The notes below the pieces were generated by a model. The model ran no database searches. It was not told the origin of the DNA and saw nothing but the letters and a program-made list of their open reading frames with translations. This document shows, in pieces, positions 7,384 to 16,041 of a stretch of 64,000 nt of DNA. Source of the DNA: CALMBW01 sp963779645. GTDB taxonomy: Bacteria; Actinomycetota; CADDZG01; WHSQ01. A program made the position numbers and the translations under genes. Positions within the stretch are counted from its first letter, which is position 1. Each line of letters begins with the position of its first letter. The DNA is taken from the NCBI GenBank assembly GCA_963779645.1, contig CAVZYX010000005.1:2294001-2358000 (forward strand). The letters run 5' to 3'.

Positions 7384-8160
7384 CTATTGCGTGAAACGAC
7401 GAAGGAATTCGATCAGAACGTCCCCCACCTTCTCGGCGTCACCCGAGATCAATAAGCGATCGAAACCGGCCGTGGAGAATACGTCGGGCTCAATGCTGAG
7501 GGACCCCTGATCGAATTCGGTGAACGGGCCGGTGATGGCCGTCATCGCGTCCACGAGTTCTTCGGATCTGTCTCCCGAGACGGTCAGAGAACCGCCTTGC
7601 GTGATGTCGACAAGTTGGATCACCAACGGGTCCCAACCTTCATCCAGCATGAAACGCGCCAAACGCCTGGACCCCAGAGCACCACCCTCCACATCCGCGT
7701 ACTCGGCCCCCACCGCAACCATGTGCACGGCATGCTGAGGCTCTTCCACGTTCAGCGCTCGGGCGGTCTCTAGGAAAAGCCCCAGAGCAAGGCCTGAGGA
7801 GTCATGACCAGGTCCGGTCGAATAAGGCACTACCACGACCACCTCGGGTTCGTCGGAACCAGACGGAGCTGCCATCACGTTCGTCGATCGCACGAGGTCC
7901 GCGACCGGAACGGATTCCAACCTCACGAAGTAGCCGTTCTGTTGGAGCGTGCCGGTGATGTAACTGGCAGCTGCTTGTTCCTCTTGGGATCCGGCGAGCC
8001 GCTGCGGGACATCCGTGTCGAACTGCTCCGAGTGCTGCTCGACCACATCCATCTGCACCTGAGGGGGCCCGCTCACCTCCGGCGTTTCGAAGCGGCGCGA
8101 CTCGCTGCTGCAAGAAGCAAGCGCAACGATGGCGATCAAGGGTAAGTAGCGCAATGTCAT
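7384..8160 (-). CDS. M28-like lipoprotein, probably catalytically dead, inside trp operon
   Basis: The ATG at 8160, 2 bp after the trpE stop, gives 258 residues with a lipoprotein signal (IAIVALASC). The body resembles M28/M20 zinc peptidases: a region VPQRLAGSQEEQAAASYITG, then PEVVVVVPYSTGPGHDSSGLALGLFLETARAL. In active M28 enzymes this place carries the zinc ligands (HxD and DDN-type motifs); here they read PYS and HDSS. The later Glu-Glu pair is also unclear (VAVGAEYADVEGG). I therefore infer a non-catalytic, membrane-anchored fold. Its place between trpE and trpC is odd because an extracytoplasmic protein has no known role in tryptophan synthesis. Confidence 0.75.
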   Translation of the reverse strand: MTLRYLPLIAIVALASCSSESRRFETPEVSGPPQVQMDVVEQHSEQFDTDVPQRLAGSQEEQAAASYITGTLQQNGYFVRLESVPVADLVRSTNVMAAPSGSDEPEVVVVVPYSTGPGHDSSGLALGLFLETARALNVEEPQHAVHMVAVGAEYADVEGGALGSRRLARFMLDEGWDPLVIQLVDITQGGSLTVSGDRSEELVDAMTAITGPFTEFDQGSLSIEPDVFSTAGFDRLLISGDAEKVGDVLIEFLRRFTQ

Positions 8161-8162
8161 CA

Positions 8163-9599
8163 CTAAGTGAGGTTCTCCGCCGCGAGGGCCGCCCGAAGCA
8201 GCGCCTCCGCCTTCCGGCGCGTCTCCTCCGCCTCTGCTTCCGGCACAGAATCGGCGACCACACCGGCTCCGGCCTGCACGAAAGCGCGACCCTGCGAAGC
8301 AACGATGGTACGGATCGTGATGCAGGTGTCGAGGTTCCCCGAGAAATCGAAGTAGCCAACAACCCCCGCGTATGGCCCACGCTTCGTTACTTCCAAGGAA
8401 TCGATGATCTCCATGGCCCTCACTTTTGGTGCACCGGAAACGGTTCCCGCTGGGAAACATGCCGTTAGAGCGTCGAAGGCTGTTCTGTCTTCACGGAGTT
8501 TTCCCGTCACGCTTGAGACGATGTGCATCACATGGCTGTACCGCTCGACGCTCATCAACTCATCTACCTCGACGGTTCCGTATCTCGCAACGCGGCCCAC
8601 ATCGTTGCGCGCCAGATCGACAAGCATCACGTGCTCTGCGCGTTCCTTCTCGTCCGAGAGAAGGTCCTCTTCCAGCGCCTGATCCTCTGTTTCGTTAGCC
8701 CCGCGGCCTCTCGTTCCGGCGATCGGTCGTGTAACCACGTGATCGCCCATCACTCGAACGAGTGGCTCCGGAGAAGATCCCGCGATCTCAACATCGGGAT
8801 GATCATCCGTGGGGCCGAACCTCAGGAAGTACATGTAGGGGCTGGGATTAAGCGCTCGAAGAGCTCTGTATGCGCCCAGTGCCGAGCCTCGCAACGGAGC
8901 CTCGAACCGGCGCGACGGGACGACCTGGAAGATGTCACCCGCGTAGATGTGCTCCTTCGCCGTTGCAACCCAAGACGCATACGTCTCATCGGAGACCTCG
9001 GAACGGAAGTCGATCTCGGAGTCGAGCTCGAGATCCATCTGGGGAGACCCCAGAGGCATAGCGAGCTTCTCTACCACCTCGTCGCACAGGGCACAAGCCT
9101 CTTCGTACTGACCCGCAGGGTCGTCGGAGATCGCAACGTTCGTGATAACGAACGCTCGCTGCCTCAAGTGATCGAAGACCACGAAGCTGCGCGTCAGGAT
9201 CAGGGCGAGATCCGGAAGCCCTAGATCGTCCGAGGGTTCGTCGGGCAGGCGTTCAAGTTCGCGCACACAGTCGTAACCGACGTATCCGACCGCGCCTCCG
9301 TGCAGCGGAGGCAAGCCTTCGAGATCGGGAGCATCGAACGCGGCCAGCAACCGGCGAACGTAAGCTAGGGGTCCTTCGCCCTCCTCGGGAGTGACTGGCG
9401 CTGCTCCCTCGACGATGATCCGACCATCCACCGCCTTTACCGTCGCGAATGCATCTCCGCCCAAGAACGAGTAACGAGCCCAACGCTCGCCTCCTTCGAC
9501 ACTCTCGAGCAGGAAACCGTTCGGTTGCGGAGCGAGCCTCATGAACGCGGCGACGGGGGTCTGGAAATCCGCAAGCACTTCGCGCCACACGGGGACCAC
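8163..9599 (-). CDS. trpE: Anthranilate synthase component I
   Basis: The 478 residues from the GTG at 9599 cover the chorismate-binding core: PSRRFEAPL, IAGSSPEPLVR, RPIAGTRGRGANE, VDLARNDVGRVA, PAGTVSGAPKVRAMEIID and YAGVVGYFDFSGN. It converts chorismate and glutamine-derived ammonia to anthranilate with TrpG, which is not in the window. N-terminal homology (EEFLELAEKHNVVPVWREV, compare M. tuberculosis TrpE) continues in frame upstream of the GTG for up to 18 codons, up to the hisI stop. There is no ATG, GTG or TTG in those codons, so the true start is unclear; an ATC at 9650 has AAGGGGGG in front. See findings. Confidence 0.95.
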   Translation of the reverse strand: MVPVWREVLADFQTPVAAFMRLAPQPNGFLLESVEGGERWARYSFLGGDAFATVKAVDGRIIVEGAAPVTPEEGEGPLAYVRRLLAAFDAPDLEGLPPLHGGAVGYVGYDCVRELERLPDEPSDDLGLPDLALILTRSFVVFDHLRQRAFVITNVAISDDPAGQYEEACALCDEVVEKLAMPLGSPQMDLELDSEIDFRSEVSDETYASWVATAKEHIYAGDIFQVVPSRRFEAPLRGSALGAYRALRALNPSPYMYFLRFGPTDDHPDVEIAGSSPEPLVRVMGDHVVTRPIAGTRGRGANETEDQALEEDLLSDEKERAEHVMLVDLARNDVGRVARYGTVEVDELMSVERYSHVMHIVSSVTGKLREDRTAFDALTACFPAGTVSGAPKVRAMEIIDSLEVTKRGPYAGVVGYFDFSGNLDTCITIRTIVASQGRAFVQAGAGVVADSVPEAEAEETRRKAEALLRAALAAENLT

Positions 9600-9653
9600 G
9601 TTGTGCTTCTCGGCGAGTTCCAGGAACTCTTCGCGTGCCGGGCGGTGGATCGC

Positions 9654-10010
9654 TTACCCCCCTTCGGCGATCAGGCTGCGATAGAAACAAGAAGTTTCCC
9701 CGGTGTGACATGCAGGCCCGGCTGCCTCGACGACCATCAGAAGCGCATCCAGATCGCAGTCGTAGCGCAAGTCGACGACGTTCTGAACATTGCCCGATGT
9801 TGCTCCCTTGTTCCAGTACTCCTGACGCGAACGACTCCAGAACCAGGTCGTCGAACTATCGAGCGTTCGTCGGACAGCCTCCTCGTCGCACCACGCGAGC
9901 ATCAACACCTCTCCCGTCGACGCGTCTTGAACTATCGCAGGGAGCAACCCATCGGCGTTGTAGCGAAGCTCAGAGAACCCGAAGCGACCTCGGTCTATTT
10001 CCTCAGACAT
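9654..10010 (-). CDS. hisI: Phosphoribosyl-AMP cyclohydrolase
   Basis: The 118-residue zinc enzyme opens the adenine ring of PR-AMP, step 3 of histidine synthesis. Motifs: MLAWCDEEAV, WFWSRSRQEYWNKGATSGN, metal ligands in DLRYDCDLDALLM (Cys plus Asp), and PACHTGETSCFY (two Cys). It is the stand-alone form; no HisE domain is attached. Its TAA stop is immediately followed by codons of the trpE frame, in the same reading frame. It lies 25 bp after the M24 peptidase gene. Confidence 0.97.
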   Translation of the reverse strand: MSEEIDRGRFGFSELRYNADGLLPAIVQDASTGEVLMLAWCDEEAVRRTLDSSTTWFWSRSRQEYWNKGATSGNVQNVVDLRYDCDLDALLMVVEAAGPACHTGETSCFYRSLIAEGG

Positions 10011-10035
10011 CAGACCTTTTTCTTCTTCTTCTCTT

Positions 10036-11178
10036 CTAGGGCTGGAGGTCGTAGGGGAAGGGATCCGTCAGGTGTTCGATGCCGTCCTCGGTCACTACGA
10101 CGGTGTCCTCGAGCCTTACGCCACCCATCCCGCGGAAGTAGAGGCCGGGCTCGAGCGCGACGACATCCCCGACCACAAGTTCCTCCGAGCGGCGGCCCTG
10201 GCGCGGTCTTTCGTGAACCTCGAGACCGACGCCGTGACCGAGCGAGTGGAAGAAACCGTGGTCAAGCGTGCCCGGGCCCTCGTGCATGTCGAAGGTTGGA
10301 TAACCGTTGCCGTGGAAGTGCTCGACGACCTTTGCGTGACCACCTTTGGTCCCGGCCCTAGTTGAATCGAAGGCGATATGTAGTGCCTCCAGGCAGTGCT
10401 TGTGTAGCCGGCGGAGATCGTCGGAAGGTTCTCCCGGCACGAAGGTGCGCGTCATGTCTGTGTAAGCACCGGTCTTGCGATCGCGCGGGAAGCAATCGAT
10501 GATGCACGACTGGTCCGCGAGGATCGGCCCGCTGCCGATCTGGTGCCCCTCGAGGCATGCATCGCCCGAGTGCACGATGATCTCTTCGCTTTCAGCGCCC
10601 TGCGTCAAGAGTTCGGCCGACATAGCTTCACGGATCCACTCGGCGGTCAGGATCTCGCCGTCGAACTTGAGTTGGTTAGAGCTCGTGGGCTCGGCCTCGC
10701 GAAGCATCCGTGCAGCGGTAAGCATCGCGGTATCGGCTGCCCTTTGAGCTCGCTCCATCCCCTCCAGCTCCCAGGGAGACTTCGCTCTGCGTCGCATGGC
10801 CCATGCCTCATCGTCGACGACCACTTCCAAACCCTTGCCCCGAAGGTAATCGGCCTCAAGCACTCCAAAACCGGGCGGCACGATGACCGACGTCACTTGA
10901 AGTTTCGCGAGGGCGCGCACCGTGATCTCGGCGAACAGGTGAGGCAACGGGAACGACTCGTCTCGGACCAGCTCGTCGGCCCCTAAGTCGTGCATCTTCC
11001 AGAACTCATCGACTACGTCTTCGCGGCGATCGAAGATCGACTCCTCCAGGATCGTGCCGACCACGATCCTCTTCCCGTCGTGGTCGATGAAGATCAGGTC
11101 GTCCATGACAGCCTCGCCCACCTCGTGCCGCATCACGGGGCTCAGAAGGGGGGTATCGATATGAAGAAGTGTCGTCAT
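10036..11178 (-). CDS. M24-family Xaa-Pro peptidase
   Basis: From the ATG at 11178, one base after the hisF stop, the protein has 380 residues. The C-terminal pita-bread domain keeps the five metal ligands: Asp in IIDCFPRD, Asp in AYTDMTRTFVPG, His in FFHSLGHGVGLEVHE, Glu in VVALEPGLYF and Glu in GVRLEDTVVV. The N-terminal part (1-130) is the usual creatinase-like domain. It removes or cleaves residues next to proline in the cytosol. It sits in the his block between hisF and hisI, probably by operon rearrangement; a role in histidine synthesis is not expected. Confidence 0.92.
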   Translation of the reverse strand: MTTLLHIDTPLLSPVMRHEVGEAVMDDLIFIDHDGKRIVVGTILEESIFDRREDVVDEFWKMHDLGADELVRDESFPLPHLFAEITVRALAKLQVTSVIVPPGFGVLEADYLRGKGLEVVVDDEAWAMRRRAKSPWELEGMERAQRAADTAMLTAARMLREAEPTSSNQLKFDGEILTAEWIREAMSAELLTQGAESEEIIVHSGDACLEGHQIGSGPILADQSCIIDCFPRDRKTGAYTDMTRTFVPGEPSDDLRRLHKHCLEALHIAFDSTRAGTKGGHAKVVEHFHGNGYPTFDMHEGPGTLDHGFFHSLGHGVGLEVHERPRQGRRSEELVVGDVVALEPGLYFRGMGGVRLEDTVVVTEDGIEHLTDPFPYDLQP

Positions 11179-11179
11179 C

Positions 11180-11944
11180 TCAGGGAATCCTAACGGGCAG
11201 ACCACGGTCGGCGATGGCTCGCTTGGCGTCTGTTACCGAAAACTCCTCGAAGTGAAACACCGAAGCCGCAAGTGCTGCTTCTGCTCCACCAAGAGCGGGG
11301 TCGACCGCTTCAGCCAGATGCTCGGGACGACCTGCCCCGCCGGACGCTATGACGGGTACGGGTACGGCTTTCGAGACGGCGCTCGTGAGTGCAAGGTCGT
11401 AGCCGTTTGTGGTTCCGTCGCGATCCATCGAAGTGAGGAGGATCTCGCCAGCTCCCGATGAAGCTCCTTTGATCGCCCAGGCCACCGCGTCCAGCCCGGT
11501 GGCATCTCTGCCCCCTCTGACGTAGACCTCCCAGGTGCTTCCCTCGGCTCGCGCGTCGATCGCGAGGACGATCGCCTGACTTCCGAATTCGTCGGCGACT
11601 TCGCTGATGAGGCCCGGTTCCAGTACCGCGGCGGTGTTGATCGCAACCTTGTCGGCGCCCGCTCTCAGCAGTCGGCGAACGTCATCCACGGTACGTACCC
11701 CGCCACCCACCGTCAGTGGGATGAACATCGACTCCGCCGTTCGGGAGATGACGTCCAGGATCAGATCGCGCCCCTCGTGGGACGCCGTGATGTCGAGGAA
11801 CACAACTTCGTCAGCGCCCTCGGAGTCGTATCGAGCTGCAAGCTCGACCGGATCCCCCGCATCGCGAAGTTCAACAAAGCGGACACCCTTAACCACCCGG
11901 CCTTTGTCCACGTCTAGACATGGGATCACTCGCTTGGCCAGCAT
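11180..11944 (-). CDS. hisF: Imidazole glycerol phosphate synthase cyclase subunit
   Basis: The 254-residue TIM barrel makes IGP and AICAR from PRFAR using ammonia from HisH. Catalytic Asp residues are in RVIPCLDVDKGRVVKGV and LLTSMDRDGTTNGYDL; phosphate sites are IPLTVGGGVRTVDD and PVIASGGAGRPEHL. It lies 4 kb from its partner hisH, because three genes unrelated to histidine synthesis separate hisA and hisF. A divergent lipoprotein gene starts 65 bp upstream. Confidence 0.97.
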   Translation of the reverse strand: MLAKRVIPCLDVDKGRVVKGVRFVELRDAGDPVELAARYDSEGADEVVFLDITASHEGRDLILDVISRTAESMFIPLTVGGGVRTVDDVRRLLRAGADKVAINTAAVLEPGLISEVADEFGSQAIVLAIDARAEGSTWEVYVRGGRDATGLDAVAWAIKGASSGAGEILLTSMDRDGTTNGYDLALTSAVSKAVPVPVIASGGAGRPEHLAEAVDPALGGAEAALAASVFHFEEFSVTDAKRAIADRGLPVRIP

Positions 11945-11997
11945 GCTTGAACGGTAGCCGAGCCCACGGATAACCCGTTCTTAAGCGGACTCCCCCG

Positions 11998-12003
11998 TAT
12001 CCT
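11998..12003 (+). promoter_or_regulatory. Candidate -10 element for leaderless transcript
   Basis: TATCCT lies exactly 6 bp before the ATG at 12010, the spacing that places the transcription start at or next to the A of ATG. This TANNNT-N6-ATG pattern marks leaderless mRNAs in Actinobacteria. No clear -35 box or Shine-Dalgarno is visible, in keeping with that. Confidence 0.5.
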
Positions 12004-12009
12004 GATCTG

Positions 12010-13512
12010 ATGCATCGGGTAGGAACCGGCTTAGCGATCGCCGTTTTGATGCTCGTATCGCAAGCGTGCACTCCAGGTCTGGAGGAAGAGCGCGAACGGC
12101 GGGGTCTCGAGGCGGAAGAGTCCCCCGATGATGGAGCCGAAAAGCCTGAGAAGGCTCCCAAGCCCGAAGAACCCGACTACAGCGGACCGATCAACACCGG
12201 CGTCGAAGGACTGACCACCTTCCGAGGCAACGCCTCGCGCATGTTCTACGGCCAAGGTCCGATCCCCAAACATCCGGAGATCCTGTGGCGATATCCGGCG
12301 AGCGGGGGGATGTGTGCTGTATCTGACGATGGGTCCGGCCCACGAACCTGGTGTGGGACCGGGTGGACGGGTCAGCCGAACGTTGTCGAAGTAGACGGCA
12401 CCACACAGGTTCGGTTCGGTGCTTACGACAGAGCCGTGCATGTGCTCGACGCCACAACCGGGGCCGAGCTCTACGAGCCCTTCTTCACCGGTGACATCAT
12501 CAAAGGCACGGTCACCTCCGACCCCGATGGGTACCCGTTGCTGTACTCCGGTTCGCGCGACAACTTCTATCACGTGCTCGCGCTCGATCGAGGGTCCACA
12601 CCTGTCGAGTTGTGGAGCCTCGACGCGGCATCAGCACCTCAACCGATGTGGAACAACGACTGGGACTCTTCTGGACTCGTGATCGATGACTACCTGCTAG
12701 AAGGTGGCGAGAACTCGTGGTTCTACGTCGTGAAACTCAACCGGGGTCGGGATGCCGAGGGGAAGGTAACGGTTGACCCCGAGATCAGAGCGATGATCCC
12801 CGGTTTCGACGATCAGCTTCTAGCCGATCTCGGTTCGAACGAGGTGTCCATCGAGAATTCGGTCGCCTTTCGCGAAGGCATCGTCTACTTCGGCAACTCC
12901 GGAGGGCTGATCCAGGGGTGGGACATCAGTCGCCTCCTCAAAGGGGGCTCGAAGTACGAGCGTGTCTTCAGGTTCTGGATGGGTGAAGACACCGATGCTT
13001 CTGTGGTCATCGATGACAAGGGATTCTTGTACGCATCCGCCGAACTCGAGCTGTTCAACGCGCGGGGACTCGAAGTCGGTCAACTCGTAAAGCTCGATCC
13101 CAACAGACCAGACGACCCTCTCGTCTGGTCTGTTCCGGTTCCAGGCGAATCCGGGGGGGACGGCGGGATCTGGTCAACTCCCGCGATCTATCGAAACGCG
13201 CTTTACGCGACGACCAACACCGGTCGGTTACTCGCTATCGATAGGAGCACCGGGAGCATCGAATGGGAAAGCCCCCTAGCCGCCCCGGCATGGAGTTCGC
13301 CGGTCGTCGTGGACGAAACACTCATAGTCGGTGATTGCGACGGTGTCCTACATGCGTACGACGTGTCCTCTCCCCTAGTAGGGCCGCCGCCTGAACTCTG
13401 GACCGTGACGCTTCCGGGTTGCATCGAATCGACACCGGCGGTGTGGAAAGGACAGATCTTCGTTGGGTCGCGCGACGGGGGCTTCTATGCGATCGGCGAC
13501 CCCGAGAGCTAG
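12010..13512 (+). CDS. PQQ-like beta-propeller lipoprotein
   Basis: The 500-residue protein has a lipoprotein signal (IAVLMLVSQAC) and a charged linker (residues 25-60). The body shows repeated blade motifs such as VHVLDATTGAELYEPF, LLAIDRSTGSIEWESPLAAP and VLHAYDVSSP, plus TPAIYRNALYATTN and TPAVWKGQIFVGS, typical of PQQ-like/BamB-like eight-bladed propellers. No cofactor residues can be assigned, so a dehydrogenase role is not supported; a scaffold or ligand-binding role outside the membrane is more likely. It is the only plus-strand gene in the trp/his region and is divergent from hisF. Confidence 0.88.
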   Translation: MHRVGTGLAIAVLMLVSQACTPGLEEERERRGLEAEESPDDGAEKPEKAPKPEEPDYSGPINTGVEGLTTFRGNASRMFYGQGPIPKHPEILWRYPASGGMCAVSDDGSGPRTWCGTGWTGQPNVVEVDGTTQVRFGAYDRAVHVLDATTGAELYEPFFTGDIIKGTVTSDPDGYPLLYSGSRDNFYHVLALDRGSTPVELWSLDAASAPQPMWNNDWDSSGLVIDDYLLEGGENSWFYVVKLNRGRDAEGKVTVDPEIRAMIPGFDDQLLADLGSNEVSIENSVAFREGIVYFGNSGGLIQGWDISRLLKGGSKYERVFRFWMGEDTDASVVIDDKGFLYASAELELFNARGLEVGQLVKLDPNRPDDPLVWSVPVPGESGGDGGIWSTPAIYRNALYATTNTGRLLAIDRSTGSIEWESPLAAPAWSSPVVVDETLIVGDCDGVLHAYDVSSPLVGPPPELWTVTLPGCIESTPAVWKGQIFVGSRDGGFYAIGDPES

Positions 13513-13550
13513 GCAGCTCGGCGGCCTCAAGGACCGGTTCCCGTCTCTCT

Positions 13551-14036
13551 CTAGGAACGCAGCAGCTCCGCTTCGAGGTGAGCTTGAAGTTCATACCCTT
13601 CGGCCGCCATCGACACCGCGTAGGTCAGTACGTCATCGGCAACCGACAGCGAGCGCGTTACTTCGGTGATGCTCTTAGCGGATGGTGTCGGCGCAAGCGA
13701 AAGGCTGCGCGTCACGATGCTCGTGCCGCTTACCGTGCCGGTCTGTATCTCGGCATATCCAAAAGGATGACTGATGACGATCTCGATCCCCCCGGCGGGC
13801 TGGGGACGCCAGTAACCCATCTCGGAATGCATCGGAGCTCCCGATCCTGCGGCCCATGTTCTTTGTTGGTACGCAAGGAACGGCTTGCCGACATGCCAGA
13901 ACCGCGACTCTTCCTCATAGGTGAAGTCGTCGATCGAGGGATAGATGCCCTTACCGGATCCTCGCCACGTGCCCAGCAGGAACGCGATCGGTTCGAGCGC
14001 TGCGTGCAGCGCGACATCCAGCGCGGGACCATCCAT
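13551..14036 (-). CDS. Nitrobindin-family heme-binding protein (FABP-like)
   Basis: The 161-residue protein shows the nitrobindin pattern: FLLGTWRGSGKGIYPSI at residue 18-34, then FTYEEESRFWHVGKPFLAYQ, and a late His in YELQAHLEAEL that is the expected proximal heme ligand. The family forms a ten-stranded barrel with ferric heme and converts peroxynitrite to nitrate in studied members. Length is normal. It converges with the PQQ-like gene and lies between the broken DUF222 gene and hisF. Confidence 0.92.
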   Translation of the reverse strand: MDGPALDVALHAALEPIAFLLGTWRGSGKGIYPSIDDFTYEEESRFWHVGKPFLAYQQRTWAAGSGAPMHSEMGYWRPQPAGGIEIVISHPFGYAEIQTGTVSGTSIVTRSLSLAPTPSAKSITEVTRSLSVADDVLTYAVSMAAEGYELQAHLEAELLRS

Positions 14037-14075
14037 GGAATCAGTCTAGACAGCAGCTGCGGAACTCGTGACTTG

Positions 14076-15195
14076 TCACGGGTCGGGCGCCCGGGGTTTG
14101 AGTTTTCCGGCTTTACGGTCCTGTTTCGTTTTCGCCTGGTGGCATGTCCAGCAACGAGGTTTGAGGTTGCCATTGGAGGCGGGGCCGAGCGCGGAATGCG
14201 GCTCGACATGGTCGATCTCGGTACGGAATCGATTGCCGCAGTCCACGCATGACACGCCGTCGAACTCCGGTGGCCCACCCAACTCCAAAGCCACGCGGAC
14301 CTCGACGGGTGTGTTGCGCGTCCAGCGAGCGAACTGGCGTAGATCCTTGCCGTCGTAGAACACCCCGTTCAAGAAGGCATCCTTGGCTATCTCTTTAGCC
14401 GCCTGAGGAGACACCGGTCCAACACCCGGGATCTTGCAAACCTCGCCCTTGCGGACGTCGGTCCAACCACGCGTGGTGACTTCGTGGCTGACCAGCACCA
14501 CGAGTTCGGGACGCTTGGCACGGCCGTTGCCCGAACCAGACAACAACTTGGCGTAGGCATCGGCGAGGTACCGCTCGAATGGCTCTAGGTTTCCGGTCTT
14601 CTTTGCCGCCCTAGCTAAACGTTGAGCTTCGGCCTCGGCCCTTGCAATGATCGGCGCTCCGACGTGCGGTTCCCACGACAGATGGACATGCGCCATACCG
14701 AGCTCGTCTGGATAGCTGCGAGCACAACGCGCCGCATGCTGACGCTGCGCCAGGCCCTGATGTTGTTCGGCCTCGAGTTTGGTAGATCTGGCTTTCTCCC
14801 TGAGCACGGCGAACGGCTCTTTCTTGGCCACCGCTAATAGCTTTGCGGCAGCTCCGGGAGCCGACTCCTCGGCCTTCGCGATCTCGGCTAGCTTGATCCA
14901 GAGACACTTCTCCGTGTTTGAGAGCTTCGTTCAGCGCTCCGGACTGGGCCAGGGTCTTTCCCGTCGCTACTGTGTCCTTGGCTTTTCCCAAAGAGGTCCC
15001 GGTGATCCGGGCCAAACTGGAGGCGTCGTCGATCTTGCGAGCCAGCGTGGTTACTCCGAAAGCGCCGATCCTCTCGAGACGCGCATAGAGACCCAGCAGT
15101 CTGCGGGCTTCGGGGCCGGGCAGAAGCTCTGGCTCGAGACCGGCATTGGCTTTTTCGGCCAGTTCGATGGCTTGTTCCAGAAGGGCGACTTCCAT
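14076..15195 (-). pseudogene. DUF222/13E12-type HNH protein, frameshifted
   Basis: Two overlapping frames make one gene. The upstream part (from ATG 15195) carries the DUF222 beginning MEVALLEQAIELAEKANAG and runs to HGEVSLDQAS. The match then continues in the +1 frame (EIAKAEESAPGAAAKLLAVA) near 14,890 and ends with an HNH domain: CVDCGNRFRTEIDHVEPHS followed by NGNLKPRCWTCHQAK. 13E12/DUF222 proteins are a large actinobacterial group often spread as selfish or defence-like HNH genes. The shift is a net gain of one base (or loss of two). Either the gene is inactivated or the assembly has an indel. It interrupts the usual hisA-hisF order. Confidence 0.82.
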
Positions 15196-15270
15196 CCCTC
15201 AATCTTGACGAAGGGGTGCGACGTTTTTGCCCTTGCTTGGGAGGATTCTCTGAAGAAAGTTCGGAGTTTC

Positions 15271-16041
15271 TTAGCGGGGCTCTCGGAGAGGCTCGTCATC
15301 GTGGTCGCCCAGCTCGTCGGCGACTATCTGAGCTTCTCGAACATCGAACTTGTTCTCGTAAAGAGCGCGGCCCACGATGGCGCCTTCGATCCCCGACTTG
15401 CGAAGTGGAAGCAACGATCTGATGTCATCGATCGAGCTGATCCCTCCCGAAGCGATCACGGGCAGAGATGTAGCTTCCTTCAGCCGTAGGAGACCCTCGA
15501 TATCGGGGCCAGACAACATCCCGTCGCGGCTGACATCGGTGTAGATGAAGCGAGCAACGCCCGCCTCCTCGAAAGACTTCACAGCATCGAGCACGGGCAC
15601 TCCCGTTCCTACCGTCCACCCGTGTGCCGCAAGCTCGCCACCCCTCGCGTCGAGTGACACTGCGATCCGCTCGCCATACCTCTTGCAGGCTTTGGCCATC
15701 TCGTCTGGGTCCTCGAGAGCAACCGTGCCCAGAACGGCGCGGTTCGCTCCGGCCGCCAGCATCTCCTCGACATCGTCGAGGCTCCGGAGCCCCCCTCCTG
15801 CTTGGACCGGACAGGACGCCGCCTTGATCACCTCGAGGACGAGCTCGCGATTACGCCGCTCTCCGGTCTTCGCACCGTCGAGGTCGACGATATGAAGCCA
15901 ACGAGCGCCGGCCTTCGAGAATCCGATAGCGACCTTGACCGGATCATCGGAGTAAACGGTTTCTGTTCCGAACACGCCCTGCAGCAAGCGGACGCATCGT
16001 CCTTCCGAGATGTCAACGGCGGGATAGACGGTGAAGCTCAA
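15271..16041 (-). CDS. hisA: Phosphoribosyl-formimino-AICAR isomerase
   Basis: The 256-residue barrel isomerises ProFAR to PRFAR. Motifs: FTVYPAVDISEGRCVRLLQG (catalytic Asp), VQAGGGLRSLDDVEEML, AVLGTVALEDPD, FIYTDVSRDGMLSGPD (second Asp) and PVIASGGISSIDDI. I choose the TTG at 16041, which overlaps the hisH TGA (sequence ATTGA); a GTG at 16056 is an alternative. In Actinobacteria this enzyme is sometimes the bifunctional PriA (also TrpF); the absence of trpF here makes that plausible but it cannot be read directly. Confidence 0.95.
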   Translation of the reverse strand: MSFTVYPAVDISEGRCVRLLQGVFGTETVYSDDPVKVAIGFSKAGARWLHIVDLDGAKTGERRNRELVLEVIKAASCPVQAGGGLRSLDDVEEMLAAGANRAVLGTVALEDPDEMAKACKRYGERIAVSLDARGGELAAHGWTVGTGVPVLDAVKSFEEAGVARFIYTDVSRDGMLSGPDIEGLLRLKEATSLPVIASGGISSIDDIRSLLPLRKSGIEGAIVGRALYENKFDVREAQIVADELGDHDDEPLREPR

